64,000 bases of DNA from Schaalia sp. lx-260 (GCF_021083645.1 NZ_JAJNRQ010000006.1:19243-83242); one strand, 5' to 3'. Positions 53,329 to 63,359 are shown, counted from the stretch's first letter. Numbers and translations: made by a program. The notes: generated by a model from the letters alone, not told the origin.

Positions 53329-53625
53329 TCATCCGAAGATCAATGCAGTCAGTCTACCGAATCCAAAGTCAACGAGCCCCGTGAAAATCATGATTGAGAC
53401 AACAAATACAACCACGACCGTAAAATATGTCCAGGTTTCACGCCGACCCGGATATGTCACCTTTTTCATTTCAGCAATAACCTGCTTGATGTAAATGATG
53501 AGGCGACGGAACAGGCCTGGCCAAGCTTCTTGCTCAGAACGAGCAGAACCGCGCGAACGGGTGGCAGCAGTTTTAGTCCGATCTTTACGGACCATTTCGC
53601 CACCTGCAGCTTCAATGTCGCTCAT
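53329..53625 (-). CDS. secE: Preprotein translocase subunit SecE
   Basis: 98-aa small translocon subunit: basic N-terminus, an amphipathic helix ([26 protein letters not shown]) with the conserved W/P hinge, and one C-terminal membrane helix ([27 protein letters not shown] in outline). Located between tRNA-Trp and nusG, the standard arrangement. Confidence 0.95.
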   Translation of the reverse strand: MSDIEAAGGEMVRKDRTKTAATRSRGSARSEQEAWPGLFRRLIIYIKQVIAEMKKVTYPGRRETWTYFTVVVVFVVSIMIFTGLVDFGFGRLTALIFG

Positions 53626-53685
53626 TCAGGTTCTCCCTTTACGCTTCTGACAAAGGCTCATGATTATATCATGCTATACAAATCG

Positions 53686-53758
53686 CAGGGCAGGCGGGAC
53701 TCGAACCCACAACCGCCGGTTTTGGAGACCGGTGCGCTACCAATTGCGCCACTACCCT
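53686..53758 (-). tRNA. tRNA-Trp (CCA)
   Basis: 73-nt cloverleaf with acceptor AGGGTAG/CTGCCCT, anticodon loop CTCCAAA (anticodon CCA), T arm GTGGG-TTCGAGT-CCCGC, discriminator G73, no encoded CCA end. It precedes secE as in many actinobacteria. Confidence 0.96.
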
Positions 53759-53981
53759 GTTGCGAATGAAAGTCATATTCGACGAATACGGCTTATATCA
53801 CCCGCCCGCTAGATTCTAAACATTAATTCTGCGCCTGTCCAACTCATTTCACTTCCTCACAAAGCAAAAAATTTATTTTTCGCCTATTTACGCCCTCTCC
53901 ATAAAAAACTCAAGCGACCGTTATCTGATATTTATTCCCGTATTTATTCCAAAGATCGCGCAAGCATGGGACGATACTCCT

Positions 53982-55196
53982 ATGACATCAATTTCACACT
54001 CTCGCGTAAGCGATCGTTTTGCTGCCATTACTCCTTCTGCAACTTTAGCCGTTGATGCACGCGCTAAAGCTTTGAAAGCTCAAGGGCGTCCCGTTATTGG
54101 TTTCGGCGCGGGTGAACCCGATTTTGCTACTCCAGCCCCCATCGTTGAAGCTGCGGTGGCTGCTGCTCAAAATCCCGCTATGCACCGCTACACTCCCGCT
54201 GCAGGTTTGCCGGCCTTACGTGAAGCTATTGCTACTAAGACTCTGCGTGATTCAGGTTATGAAGTATCTGCCAGTCAAGTCCTTGTCACCAATGGTGGTA
54301 AACAAGCGGTTTTCCAAGCCTTTGCAGCACTCCTGAACCCCGGTGATGAAGCAATATTGCCCACTCCTTATTGGACGACCTACCCTGAAGTTATCAAACT
54401 CGCTGGCGGTATTCCTATCGAAGTATTCGCTGGCGCAGATCAAGACTACAAAGTAACTGTTGAGCAGCTGGAAGCCGCTCGCACTCCCCGCACGAAACTA
54501 CTTCTGCATTGCTCCCCTTCTAATCCCACCGGCACTGTGTACACCCCCGAAGAAACCACAGCCATTGGTCAATGGGCACTGGAACACGGTATTTGGGTTA
54601 TCACGGATGAGATCTATGAGCACCTGTTGTATGAAGATGCCACGCCCGCTCATATCGTTCAATTGGTACCAGAACTTGCAGATCACACACTCGTTCTCAA
54701 CGGTGTCGCCAAAACATATGCGATGACTGGTTGGCGTGTAGGTTGGATGATTGGACCTCAGGACATCATTGCAGCAGCGACTTCTTTCCAGACGCACCTC
54801 ACATCAAATGTGTCAAATGTCGCTCAGTGCGCGGCTCTTGCTGCCGTTGAAGGTTCATTAGACGCAGTGTATTCCATGCGTGAAGCATTTGATCGCCGCC
54901 GCCGCACAATGGTGTCAATGTTGCGTGAAATTGATGGTTTAGAAGTGCCAACGCCTAAAGGCGCTTTCTACGCTTATCCGAATGTTAAAAATATACTTGG
55001 CCGCTCTATCCGCGGTCATGTGCCAACAACAAGTGCCGAACTTGCTGACCTCATTCTTAACGAGGTGGAGGTTGCTGTTGTTCCTGGTGAAGCATTTGGT
55101 CCGTCAGGTTTTATCCGCCTGTCATATGCACTTTCAGATGAAGACCTCGTAGAAGGTGTCGGGCGTATTCAAGACTTACTTTCACAGGCGCACTGA
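53982..55196 (+). CDS. aspC: Aspartate aminotransferase (class I, PLP)
   Basis: 404-aa fold-type I aminotransferase, interconverting aspartate and oxaloacetate with glutamate. PLP lysine K244 ([15 protein letters not shown] region), D209 and Y212 (ITDEIYEH), N181 (SPSNPTG) and the C-terminal arginine of FIRLSYA. Closest to the AspC subgroup found beside secE and murB in streptomycetes, as I recall (SCO4643-4647). The ribosome site is weak. A strong terminator follows. Confidence 0.9.
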   Translation: MTSISHSRVSDRFAAITPSATLAVDARAKALKAQGRPVIGFGAGEPDFATPAPIVEAAVAAAQNPAMHRYTPAAGLPALREAIATKTLRDSGYEVSASQVLVTNGGKQAVFQAFAALLNPGDEAILPTPYWTTYPEVIKLAGGIPIEVFAGADQDYKVTVEQLEAARTPRTKLLLHCSPSNPTGTVYTPEETTAIGQWALEHGIWVITDEIYEHLLYEDATPAHIVQLVPELADHTLVLNGVAKTYAMTGWRVGWMIGPQDIIAAATSFQTHLTSNVSNVAQCAALAAVEGSLDAVYSMREAFDRRRRTMVSMLREIDGLEVPTPKGAFYAYPNVKNILGRSIRGHVPTTSAELADLILNEVEVAVVPGEAFGPSGFIRLSYALSDEDLVEGVGRIQDLLSQAH

Positions 55197-55220
55197 ACAT
55201 CAGTCAGAACCCAAATTCCG

Positions 55221-55257
55221 GGGAGGTAAAGTGTTGATGCTTTACCTCCCTGTTTTT
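55221..55257 (+). terminator. aspC terminator
   Basis: Perfect 11-bp stem GGGAGGTAAAG/CTTTACCTCCC (55221-55231 with 55240-55250) followed by TGTTTTTG, 25 bases after the aspC stop. Confidence 0.92.
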
Positions 55258-55407
55258 GTTAGGCAAGGCAGCACGGGCACAACCTCACAGAGCCATTCTT
55301 TTTTCTTTCCGGCCTGTTCCTGTTCACAACAGAGCAATAGAACAGTCGTAAATACACACCGGCCCTTACTTCCCTCAAATATTCATGCAACCTGACACAA
55401 TAGGTTC

Positions 55408-56214
55408 ATGCAGATTGTCACTCGTTTTGCTGACACGGAAAATCCACGCGGAATTGTTCTTGTTGCCCACGGATACGGCGAACATCAAGGGCGTTACACT
55501 TTTTTTCACGATGCTCTCCAACGTGACGGTTACGATGTTGCTTACTATGATTTCTACGGGCATGGGAAATCTGGGGGGCCACGCTCATGTGTCGATGTAG
55601 GAAAACTTATTCGTGACCATTCACGTGCGCGTCAGCAGGTTCTCCAACAGTCACGTACCTCTCATCTTTTTCTTTTTGGACATTCCATGGGTGGTCTCAT
55701 ATCTGTTGCGTCAGCTATTTTGCATCCGCAAAATCTCAGCGGCGTTGTCCTCACAGGACCTGCTTTACGTCCACTCCCAGCTGTTCCTGCCGAGGTTGCA
55801 CGTTCACTTTTATCAGCAGCTCGGTATGTTCCGGGCTTACCCGTTGCCCTCACTAAACGAACCCCTGAATCATCCCTTCTCTCACGTAACCCTGATGTGC
55901 AGAGGGCTTTTGACGCGGATCCTTTGTGCTATCACGGTCCAGTTCCTTTACTTACTGCTAGCACAATGGTTGTTCAAGGCGATGAGGTTCTGCAACGCTG
56001 CGCACACCTGAGCGTACCCACACTCATATTCCATGGTACTGAGGATCGCTTAACCGCTCCTGAAGCATCACGTCAGCTTATTGATGGTGCAACTGCTGCA
56101 GGTAATGGGGATGCTCACCTACGTCTTGTGGATGGTGCTCGGCATGAAGTTCTTCAAGAAGTTGAGGGACCTGGAATTATTCGTGACATTCTTCTTTGGC
56201 TCCACACACACTAA
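55408..56214 (+). CDS. Alpha/beta hydrolase, monoacylglycerol-lipase-like
   Basis: 268-aa serine hydrolase of the Hydrolase_4/MGL group. Oxyanion-loop motif HGYGEHQGRY (21-30), nucleophile S93 in GHSMGG, acid in GTEDRLTAP, and histidine in GARHEVLQE. No signal peptide, so it probably works on intracellular lipids or detergent-like esters. Its stop overlaps the adenosine deaminase start by one base (TAATG), a coupling that is odd functionally. Confidence 0.9.
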   Translation: MQIVTRFADTENPRGIVLVAHGYGEHQGRYTFFHDALQRDGYDVAYYDFYGHGKSGGPRSCVDVGKLIRDHSRARQQVLQQSRTSHLFLFGHSMGGLISVASAILHPQNLSGVVLTGPALRPLPAVPAEVARSLLSAARYVPGLPVALTKRTPESSLLSRNPDVQRAFDADPLCYHGPVPLLTASTMVVQGDEVLQRCAHLSVPTLIFHGTEDRLTAPEASRQLIDGATAAGNGDAHLRLVDGARHEVLQEVEGPGIIRDILLWLHTH

Positions 56215-57302
56215 TGCATCTTTCACTGACAGTTCCGCCTGATACTCCCCTGGGTCGTCGTGACCTACGCACCTTACCGAAAGCTCATTTGCATTTGCAC
56301 TTCACCGGGGCCATGCGGCCAGGCACGCTTATCGACATGGCGCGTGAACAGGGAGCACGTCTGCCTGCACACCTGTTAGACCTTGATCCGCTCACTGTGC
56401 CCGCCGACGCCCGAGGTTGGTTCCGTTTCCAACGCTCCTATGATTGCGCTCGCGCTCTTGTGCGTTCAGAAACTGCGATGAGGCGCATTGTGCGTGAAGC
56501 CGCCGAAGATGAAGCTGCTGAGGGATCTGTTCGCCTCGAAATGCAAGTGGATCCTACTTCTTACGCCCCTTGGGTCGGAGGTTTAACCCCTGCATTGGAA
56601 ATTGTTTTAGATGAGGCTCGTGCTGCCAGTCATGCGACGGGCGTGCAGGTGTCTATCATTGTGGCTGCTTCCCGTACACGTCACCCACTTGACGCTCGCA
56701 CTTTAGCTCGCTTAGCCGCCCAATATGCGGGTACTGGTCCTGGTGAAGTGGTAGGTTTCGGCTTATCAAACGACGAGCGTGTGGGGGAGACTTCCGCTTT
56801 CGCTCACGCATTCCGTATTGCACGCGATGCAGGTCTTGTATCTACTCCTCATGGCGGGGAACTTTTGGGGCCTGATTCTGTGCGTCATGTATTGGATACA
56901 TTGGCTCCACGTAGGCTCGGTCATGGTGTACGTGCCAGCGAAGACCGTGATCTTTTACATTTTTTGGTGGACCAAGGGGTTGCTTTTGAAGTATGTCCTG
57001 CTTCAAATGTGCATCTTGGCGTGTATCACGATTTGTCTCAAGTTCCGCTGCCTATTTTGATGGAGGCAGGAGCCACTGTGGCTTTGGGAGCAGATGATCC
57101 ATTACTTTTCCATTCGCGTTTATTGGCGCAGTACGCGGCAGCACGGGATATTCATGGTTTTTCTGATGCTCAACTTGCTGTGCTGGCTCACCATTCTATT
57201 GACGCATGTATCGCTGACGAGTTTTCGCAACGCCAATGGCATGCCGATATAGACGCGTGGCTAGCGGCTCCTCCTACGTCCGTGCAGCCGGATATAAAAT
57301 AA
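56214..57302 (+). CDS. add: Adenosine deaminase-family protein
   Basis: 362-aa metal-dependent deaminase of the Add/Ade family (adenosine to inosine). Metal histidines H27 and H29 in HLHLHFTG, further ligand/proton transfer sites in HGGELLG, RLGHGVRA, EVCPASNVHLG and LGADDPLLF. The usual Glu-x-His-x-His-x-Asp-Gly pattern is changed to His and Thr at its ends, as seen in other actinobacterial copies. ATG 56214 shares a base with the hydrolase stop; a TTG at 56196 is less likely. Confidence 0.88.
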   Translation: MHLSLTVPPDTPLGRRDLRTLPKAHLHLHFTGAMRPGTLIDMAREQGARLPAHLLDLDPLTVPADARGWFRFQRSYDCARALVRSETAMRRIVREAAEDEAAEGSVRLEMQVDPTSYAPWVGGLTPALEIVLDEARAASHATGVQVSIIVAASRTRHPLDARTLARLAAQYAGTGPGEVVGFGLSNDERVGETSAFAHAFRIARDAGLVSTPHGGELLGPDSVRHVLDTLAPRRLGHGVRASEDRDLLHFLVDQGVAFEVCPASNVHLGVYHDLSQVPLPILMEAGATVALGADDPLLFHSRLLAQYAAARDIHGFSDAQLAVLAHHSIDACIADEFSQRQWHADIDAWLAAPPTSVQPDIK

Positions 57303-57352
57303 GTCAACACCGTTTAAGCCAACGTTGTTTCTCGGCTTATTTCTCTGTTTGT

Positions 57353-58495
57353 TTACCAGCGGATACCGACAGCCACAGGTTCAGGCTGTAGCGTGATACC
57401 CCAGTGTTCTTGCACTGTAGTGCGCACAGAACGTGCGAGGAATTCAAGGTCAGCAGCAGTGGCATGTCCTCTATTTGTTAGTGCGAGGACATGCTTTGTT
57501 GACAGTGAAGCGCGCGGCTTCCCATCTGCATCGCATATTTCTTGAGGAGCCCATCCTTTGAACATACCGCTATGTTGGATAAGCCATGCAGCCGATGTTT
57601 TCACATATCCTGCATCTTCACCTCGTCCAGGGAAACATGGTGCATCGGGAGGTAAAAGAGTTTCAGCTTCTTGAGGTGTCAGTAAGGGATTTGTGAAGAA
57701 AGAACCTGCACTCCAAGTGTCGTGGTCGAATGGGTCAAGAACCATTCCTTTGTTTTGTCTCACGTGAAGTACGGCATTTCGTAGGTCTTTTGCTCTTGTT
57801 CTTTCCCCGTTTTCAGTCCCAATATGGCGGGCAAGTTCTGCGTAGCGGATGGGGCTGGAAAGGTCCGAACGGGTCAGAGCAAAAGTCGCTGATGTCACCA
57901 CCCATCGACTTGTTGGTCCCCACGAGCATTCTTCATGGTTTTTTCTTTCGCAGGCGCGTTTCATCATAGAGCTGCGGTAGCGCAGACCGAGGTCTTTTGC
58001 TGCGATGTCAACTTCTTTGCTCAGGATACGATCCCATGCGCGGATACTGACTAGGTTATCTGATACTTCATAACCGTAAGCCCCGATGTTTTGAACGGGA
58101 GCTGCTCCAACTGTTCCTGGGATGCCTGAGAGCGCTTCTAAACCGCTGAAACCTTCACTGAGGGTCCAGTGCACAAATTCATCCCACGGCATTCCCGCGC
58201 TTGCTGTCACATGTGTTGTTCCATCGTGATGTTCACGAGTTTGCACATGGGTGTACCTGTTGCGGATAACTACGAGGTCGCAGGGTTCGTCCGAAGCAAT
58301 CAGATTTGATCCGCCGCCAAGAACTAAAAGGGGCTGTTTCTTTTCATCTGTTTCCCGCAGTGCCTCTATAAATTCTTCGGTGGTATCAGCCTCAAGAAGG
58401 AGGCCTACCGGACCGCCGACACGTAAGGTTGTCAGGTCTGCTAGTTCAACGGAGGTTCGCCCTGCTGTAGTGCCTGCGGGAAGTATGGAAGTCAT
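57353..58495 (-). CDS. murB: UDP-N-acetylenolpyruvoylglucosamine reductase
   Basis: About 380-aa FAD enzyme that reduces UDP-GlcNAc-enolpyruvate to UDP-MurNAc in peptidoglycan synthesis. FAD-binding motif VLGGGSNL, the central GIPGTVGAAPVQNIGAYG, YRSSMMK with the catalytic arginine region, GSFFTNPLL, and C-terminal VGIRW. Length with an insertion near 215-230 matches the long actinobacterial type. Start at 58495 follows TAGG; ATG 58501 is another option. Convergent with add; the pair lies beside aspC as in streptomycetes. Confidence 0.94.
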   Translation of the reverse strand: MTSILPAGTTAGRTSVELADLTTLRVGGPVGLLLEADTTEEFIEALRETDEKKQPLLVLGGGSNLIASDEPCDLVVIRNRYTHVQTREHHDGTTHVTASAGMPWDEFVHWTLSEGFSGLEALSGIPGTVGAAPVQNIGAYGYEVSDNLVSIRAWDRILSKEVDIAAKDLGLRYRSSMMKRACERKNHEECSWGPTSRWVVTSATFALTRSDLSSPIRYAELARHIGTENGERTRAKDLRNAVLHVRQNKGMVLDPFDHDTWSAGSFFTNPLLTPQEAETLLPPDAPCFPGRGEDAGYVKTSAAWLIQHSGMFKGWAPQEICDADGKPRASLSTKHVLALTNRGHATAADLEFLARSVRTTVQEHWGITLQPEPVAVGIRW

Positions 58496-58582
58496 GCGCA
58501 TCCTATTCACGTTGGTAGCACAACACCTTATGTGAGTCCTACCTGTTGTGTTCAACATTATTCATTTTACTCGCGTATGAGC

Positions 58583-59857
58583 TTATACGTTCTTTCCCGT
58601 TATGCGTGCGCCGTCAGGTAGCCACCGCGTGAAAAGCATTCCTATCAGCACACTGGGAACAAGAAAAGCCATTGCTTGCGCGTAACCAATGTGTTCAGCA
58701 ATCCATCCCAAAACAGGTGGTCCAATAAGGAAGGCCCCATAGTTAATTGTTGAAAGAACAGAAAGTCGCGCTGCTGTCATGTAGGGGTCTTGAGAGAGCG
58801 CAGAAGCAGCCGAGGGGTATATCAGTGCTGCTCCTATTGCCCATAATGTCACGCCTATCATTGCTAGCCCCCAGTATGGGGCAGCAGCTACGAGTAGAAG
58901 TCCCCCACAGGCAAGCAACAGCAGGACGCGCAGGAGTGGCGCGACTCCGAAACGTATGTGGAGTTTTTCTGAGCTTAAACGCACCGTCATCATCGTGAGG
59001 AGGAAAAAAGCTAGGGTGAGTGATGCTTTGCCTTCAGAAAATTCGTAGCCGTCAATCATTGATAAGGCAAGCCAATCATTTGCGGCTCCTTCCATTAATC
59101 CGGCACACAGCACCATGATGGAGATACACACCGTTGTTTTTTCTTTCCAGGCGTATCGAACTTTCCCTTGACTTGCCTGAGCACGTGAATGAGCAGCGGT
59201 AAAGGCAGGTGTTTTCAGGGGTGTTTTATCGGTTTCTTGAGCGGTCGTTATCTGTGATTCATGAGGAGAGATATCTGTCATGAGGATCCAAAAGGATGAC
59301 ATTCCCCATACGGTTACTAATCCGATACACACGTTAGCGACGAGGTGCATAACGACGGGTATTCCAAGGTGGACAAGTCCTGCCCCGGCAGCTGCACCGC
59401 ATACTGTTCCGAAAGAGAATAGGGCGTGTAGTTTTGGCAGGAAGGATCGTTTGAGAGCTTTTTCAATATAGCCACCTTCAACATTCATGGCAGCGCCCCA
59501 CATTGATATGCCACATGAGAGGATCACAAGCCCAACGGAGAGCAGGTTTTCACTGTGTATGGCAACAGCTGAAGCAACCAGTGACATTCCACAGGCCCAC
59601 ACGCTTACTCCGGCACGGACAATCTGACGTGGTCCGTATCGTCCGATCAGTGAGCCGGTCAGGGCAAGTGCAATTAATGAGCCAAAGGAGCCTATCAGCA
59701 GAAGGGTTCCGATTCGTGCTGGTGAAAGTTCAAGGGCGTCACGAACTGCTGGTAATCGTGACAGCCATGTTGCTATGACAAAACCAAGCGTGGCAAAAAC
59801 GGCAAGACATCCGATGGCTGCTCTGCGAGCAGTGTAGGTAGAGTCAAGGTTATGCAC
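58583..59857 (-). CDS. MFS transporter (FucP/YbjJ-like)
   Basis: 424-aa major facilitator superfamily protein with about 12 helices, a polar central loop (about 200-240) and the motif GRYGPRQIVRAG between helices 2 and 3. The LPAVRDALELSPARIGTLLL start is typical of sugar/fucose-permease-like and YbjJ-type carriers. GTG start with AGGAG 9-10 bases upstream. Substrate unknown. Ends 25 bases before the murB-side region, on the same strand. Confidence 0.82.
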   Translation of the reverse strand: MHNLDSTYTARRAAIGCLAVFATLGFVIATWLSRLPAVRDALELSPARIGTLLLIGSFGSLIALALTGSLIGRYGPRQIVRAGVSVWACGMSLVASAVAIHSENLLSVGLVILSCGISMWGAAMNVEGGYIEKALKRSFLPKLHALFSFGTVCGAAAGAGLVHLGIPVVMHLVANVCIGLVTVWGMSSFWILMTDISPHESQITTAQETDKTPLKTPAFTAAHSRAQASQGKVRYAWKEKTTVCISIMVLCAGLMEGAANDWLALSMIDGYEFSEGKASLTLAFFLLTMMTVRLSSEKLHIRFGVAPLLRVLLLLACGGLLLVAAAPYWGLAMIGVTLWAIGAALIYPSAASALSQDPYMTAARLSVLSTINYGAFLIGPPVLGWIAEHIGYAQAMAFLVPSVLIGMLFTRWLPDGARITGKNV

Positions 59858-60197
59858 GTGTATGAGCTCCTGTTAGCTATGTGGTTACATGATTTTTGAT
59901 GTGCAGATGGTGAGTTTCAGTAGTTCTACGCTACCGTGAAGATTGCATGTGTCAGTGCCTGAAAGATATGGTGGCAGGATCATTAAAGACATCGGATACG
60001 GTTCCACACATTTCCGCAATTATCGTATCCACGCACTCATATACGCAGGCAAAGTAAACAGGAGTTTCCTTTAACAGGATCTTCTCCTAGAACCTACCTA
60101 AAACCGAAGATCCGTATAGGTCCTGACCTGTCTTATATAAGCCGAATTTGTCATACAAGCCCATATGCGCCTATTGCATTAATTAGTGTGCGCGTCA
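59858..60197. other. Intergenic region, no gene seen
   Basis: About 340 bases between the MFS start and the rpmG terminator. No coding frame or RNA gene is supported. Presumably it holds the MFS promoter. Confidence 0.45.
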
Positions 60198-60233
60198 GAA
60201 ACCCCTGTGACATGTAGCTGTCACAGGGGTTTC
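60198..60233 (-). terminator. rpmG terminator
   Basis: Perfect 15-bp stem GAAACCCCTGTGACA/TGTCACAGGGGTTTC with loop TGTAGC, 18 bases after the rpmG stop. No long T-run follows, but the stem is strong. Confidence 0.75.
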
Positions 60234-60251
60234 CGATCAGAAGAAATGTAA

Positions 60252-60422
60252 TCAGCGAGTCTCGCGATGAGTCGTTGATTTACGGCAACGCGGGCAATAT
60301 TTCGCTAGCTCTAAGCGATCAGGTGTGTTGCGTCGGTTCTTCTTGGTGATGTAATTGCGCTCCTTGCACTCCGAGCAGGCCAGAGTGATCTTGGGGCGTA
60401 CATCCTGCGATTTGCTCGCCAT
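60252..60422 (-). CDS. rpmG: 50S ribosomal protein L33
   Basis: 56-aa L33, too short to show in most gene screens but clear here: starts [19 protein letters not shown], contains [27 protein letters not shown] text, and ends THRETR. Cysteine pairs C16/C19 and C43/C46 mark the zinc-containing (C+) form. Just upstream on the same strand lie tRNA-Met, tRNA-Thr and tRNA-Tyr. Confidence 0.95.
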   Translation of the reverse strand: MASKSQDVRPKITLACSECKERNYITKKNRRNTPDRLELAKYCPRCRKSTTHRETR

Positions 60423-60470
60423 GTCGATTCCTCACTTGGTGTCTGTGTGCTGCGCACGTTCCTTTATTGA

Positions 60471-60547
60471 TGGTAGCGGGGGCGGGGCTCGAACCCGCGA
60501 CCTCACGATTATGAGTCGTGCGCTCTGACCAGCTGAGCTACCCCGCC
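60471..60547 (-). tRNA. tRNA-Met (CAU), elongator type
   Basis: Cloverleaf with acceptor GGCGGGG/CCCCGCT, anticodon loop CTCATAA (CAU), T arm GCGGG-TTCGAGC-CCCGC, A73 and an encoded CCA end (60471-60473). No initiator-type GGG/CCC anticodon stem, so elongator tRNA is likely; a lysidine-modified tRNA-Ile2 is the alternative with the same anticodon. Confidence 0.92.
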
Positions 60548-60577
60548 GCAGCGGTAGCGGCTCACGGCCGCAACCAG

Positions 60578-60650
60578 AGCCCCGAAAGGGAATCGAACCC
60601 TTGACCTTCTCCTTACCATGGAGATGCTCTGCCGACTGAGCTATCGGGGC
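60578..60650 (-). tRNA. tRNA-Thr (GGU)
   Basis: 73-nt cloverleaf with acceptor GCCCCGA/TCGGGGC, anticodon loop ATGGTAA (GGU), T arm AAGGG-TTCGATT-CCCTT, discriminator T73, no encoded CCA. Confidence 0.95.
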
Positions 60651-60736
60651 AACGACGAGTAGCTTAACCCACAGGAAACTGCTGGCGCAATTTTACCTAT
60701 GAGAATGAACTCACACGTCCTCTCAGTTGCCTGAGA

Positions 60737-60821
60737 TGGTGGCGGGAGAGGGATTCGAACCCCCGAAGCATTCCGCGGCTGATTTACAGTCAGCTCCCTT
60801 TGGCCACTCGGGAATCCCGCC
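60737..60821 (-). tRNA. tRNA-Tyr (GUA)
   Basis: Class II tRNA of 85 nt with acceptor GGCGGGA/TCCCGCC, anticodon loop CTGTAAA (GUA), a long variable arm, T arm GGGGG-TTCGAAT-CCCTC, A73 and an encoded CCA end. Confidence 0.95.
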
Positions 60822-60983
60822 ATGCTCCGCTAAATTAACGGTGCCGTGGAAGAATAGCAGATTTTAATGTCTGAACGCCAATCGCTTTGCCCATATACGA
60901 GGTACATCACAATAATCGCAACAAGTGCGCATAGGATATATTCACCTAAGGACGCAATATCACCCATTCGGAAAGGAACTGTT

Positions 60984-61487
60984 ATGGCCGATTCTTCTTT
61001 TGATATCGTCTCAAAACTTGACCGTCAAGAAGTTGATAATGCTGTCAACCAAACGGCGAAAGAAATAGGACAGCGTTACGATTTCCGAGGTGTCGATGCA
61101 GAAATTCACCTGTCAGGTGACATTGTCGAGATGCAGGCAAATACTCCTGAACGCATCATGGCGATTGTTGACGTGCTTCAGTCCAAACTATTTCGTCGTG
61201 GCGTTTCCTTAAAAGCGCTTGACCTCAAAGATCGTGAACCTAAGGCTTCTGGCAAGATTTATAAACTTGCTGCACCTTTACGTGAAGGAATTCCACAAGA
61301 TATCGCGAAACAAATCACAAAAATTATTCGCGATCAAGGTCCCAAAGGTGTTAAAGCCCAGATCCAAGGCGATGAGATACGTGTTTCATCAAAATCACGG
61401 GATGATTTACAGGCCGTGATTGCCCTTCTTAAAGGCCCTGAAGGAGAAAAACTCGACGCAGCTTTACAATTCGTTAATTACCGTTAA
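60984..61487 (+). CDS. yajQ: YajQ family nucleotide-binding protein
   Basis: 167-aa protein with two ferredoxin-like domains; family members bind nucleotides including cyclic di-GMP in some species. N-terminus [20 protein letters not shown], internal [16 protein letters not shown], and [25 protein letters not shown] define it. Start 60984 is fixed by GGAAAGGAA upstream. It is divergent from the tRNA-rpmG group and ends at an excellent terminator. Confidence 0.94.
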   Translation: MADSSFDIVSKLDRQEVDNAVNQTAKEIGQRYDFRGVDAEIHLSGDIVEMQANTPERIMAIVDVLQSKLFRRGVSLKALDLKDREPKASGKIYKLAAPLREGIPQDIAKQITKIIRDQGPKGVKAQIQGDEIRVSSKSRDDLQAVIALLKGPEGEKLDAALQFVNYR

Positions 61488-61565
61488 TTTTATGCTGCAG
61501 GGTGATGGAATATAAATATGAGTCCTATATAATATTCTTCATTACCCTACTGAATCTTTTATCAG

Positions 61566-61605
61566 TATTCGCACTACTCTTAGGTTGAGTAGTGCGAATA
61601 TTTTT
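61566..61605 (+). terminator. yajQ terminator
   Basis: Perfect 14-bp stem TATTCGCACTACTC/GAGTAGTGCGAATA with a 7-base loop, followed by TTTTTATATG. Confidence 0.93.
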
Positions 61606-61868
61606 ATATGATAAGTCACACATTCCATGAGAAAAATAAAATATATCGGAAATTTCATGAGTGAATGATAGCTTTTATCAAGCATTTTTCATTCATTATG
61701 TTCTTATAACAGGCTCAAATCTTGTCTATTTATATTCAAATTCTTAGGCACTAAACCCCAAATGAATTTTACTTTCAGTAAATATCTTCACTTATAAGAA
61801 TATCTGTATTATTAGATTCAATATCATACATATAAATATATAAACCACTCTATTTTAGTGATATGAAA

Positions 61869-61905
61869 ATATCTGTGAGAACATAATATTTATCCTCACA
61901 GATAT
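61869..61905 (-). terminator. htpX terminator
   Basis: Perfect 11-bp stem ATATCTGTGAG/CTCACAGATAT with a 15-base loop; on the minus strand TTTTC follows. Between this and the yajQ terminator (61606-61868) the sequence is very A/T-rich with no gene visible. Confidence 0.75.
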
Positions 61906-61945
61906 TCAGATTCAGTATTTCACACGCAGTTATCGAGTCTTTATT

Positions 61946-62845
61946 TTAATATCCAGCCATTTTTTCAAGTCGGGCAATACGTTCATCCATTGGTGGATGA
62001 GTTGAAAATAGACGGTTCAAACCACTGCCTCTGAACGGATTGGCAATCATCATTGCGGCCACATTTTGATGGGCAGGTGTAGCCGGCAGGGGCACCGCAT
62101 CAGTTCCTGATTCTAATTTACGTAAAGCAGAGGCTAAAGCTAAAGGATCGCGCGCTAAACGCGCCCCATCTTCGTCTGCATCAAATTCTCGTGTACGTGA
62201 AATGGAAAATTGGATGAGGCTTGCAGCGATTGGTGCCAGAAATACGGCAAAAATCGCTCCCACGGCTCCTACACCTGAATTATCGTCACGCCGTGTGTTT
62301 CCTCCAAAGAAGAATAAAAACTGTGCAACAGAGGTCACGATACCTGCCATAGCTGCAGCGATTGATGAGGTCAAAATATCCCTGTTATATACATGCATAA
62401 GCTCATGCCCAAGGACCGCACGAAGCTCCCTCTCGCCAAGGATTCGCATAATACCCTCTGTACAGCACACAGCCGCATGACGTGGGTTACGCCCCGTTGC
62501 AAAGGCATTTGGGGTAAGTGTTGGAGCGATCCATATGGATGGCACAGGCTGTCCGGCTTCTGCCGCAAGTTCTTTTATCATGGCATGCAGGTGAGGGTAC
62601 TCGTGCTCTGAGGCTGGACGCGCATTCATCGAGCGCAGGGCAATGGTCGCACTGTTCCAATATGACCATGCTGTTGACAGAACTCCCACGACCGCAAAAA
62701 TGTATATCCACATCATATTCTGAGTACTGCGGGCAATAAATCCGCCGATAAGTAAGAGGAGTCCCCACATTCCACCGAGAAGGAGCGCGGTTTTCACTCC
62801 ATTAAAATGTTTATCGCGCATTGGTCGCATTTTCTCTCTGTTCAT
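61946..62845 (-). CDS. htpX: Membrane zinc protease HtpX
   Basis: 299-aa M48B membrane metalloprotease that degrades misfolded membrane proteins. Two N-terminal membrane helices (about 18-65), the zinc motif HELMH at 147-151, two more hydrophobic segments (about 160-215), the third ligand in EFDADEDGARL, and the STHPP MDERI-type C-terminus. ATG 62845 is weakly supported by a ribosome site; a Met five codons later follows AGAGAGAAA and may be the true start. Confidence 0.93.
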   Translation of the reverse strand: MNREKMRPMRDKHFNGVKTALLLGGMWGLLLLIGGFIARSTQNMMWIYIFAVVGVLSTAWSYWNSATIALRSMNARPASEHEYPHLHAMIKELAAEAGQPVPSIWIAPTLTPNAFATGRNPRHAAVCCTEGIMRILGERELRAVLGHELMHVYNRDILTSSIAAAMAGIVTSVAQFLFFFGGNTRRDDNSGVGAVGAIFAVFLAPIAASLIQFSISRTREFDADEDGARLARDPLALASALRKLESGTDAVPLPATPAHQNVAAMMIANPFRGSGLNRLFSTHPPMDERIARLEKMAGY

Positions 62846-63068
62846 GATGCTGTTTTCTAAGACAACGTTATCTGTTTTAAGATGCTACGTCCTCACAAGA
62901 AAGCTGGTTACAGGTTTTTCTCAGAAAATTTTCATTTCTTATGCAGGATGATGGAATTAATTCTGTTCAAAATTAACTCAGTCAGTAGGGGTTTATACCT
63001 GCCGTAGGGGTAGTAAGAACCATTTGTTATGTCTTTTCATAAATCGTCATGCATAAGGTCAGAAGTCA

Positions 63069-63182
63069 GTGAGAGTAGTTAAAGAACATAGGGTTACTCT
63101 TGGTTCGATTGCTTGTGGCTTTCTAGGCTTCGCTTTCACCCTATTCACTGCCCCTAAAACGCAGAGGAATAACCTGCATTGA
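63069..63182 (+). CDS. Possible small membrane protein (37 aa)
   Basis: GTG-started 37-codon frame: basic start, one hydrophobic segment (about residues 11-28, with VTLGSIACGFLGF) and a polar tail. Size and layout fit a small membrane protein, but there is no clear ribosome site and no family is recognised. The rest of 62846-63360 shows no convincing gene. Confidence 0.25.
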   Translation: MRVVKEHRVTLGSIACGFLGFAFTLFTAPKTQRNNLH

Positions 63183-63359
63183 ACCTTTTGACGCTACAAC
63201 TGAACGTTTTGAGGGCCGGAGTACGAGCACAGCAAAACCAGCTGCAAGCCCTCGCCGGGGCAACTAAAGAGCCAAGCAGGGCACCGGCTATGGCTCTCAG
63301 ACGCAACACAGGCTCAGGACAAACAGCAGCATTTGAAGGGAACCCACGCCCATTGATTT

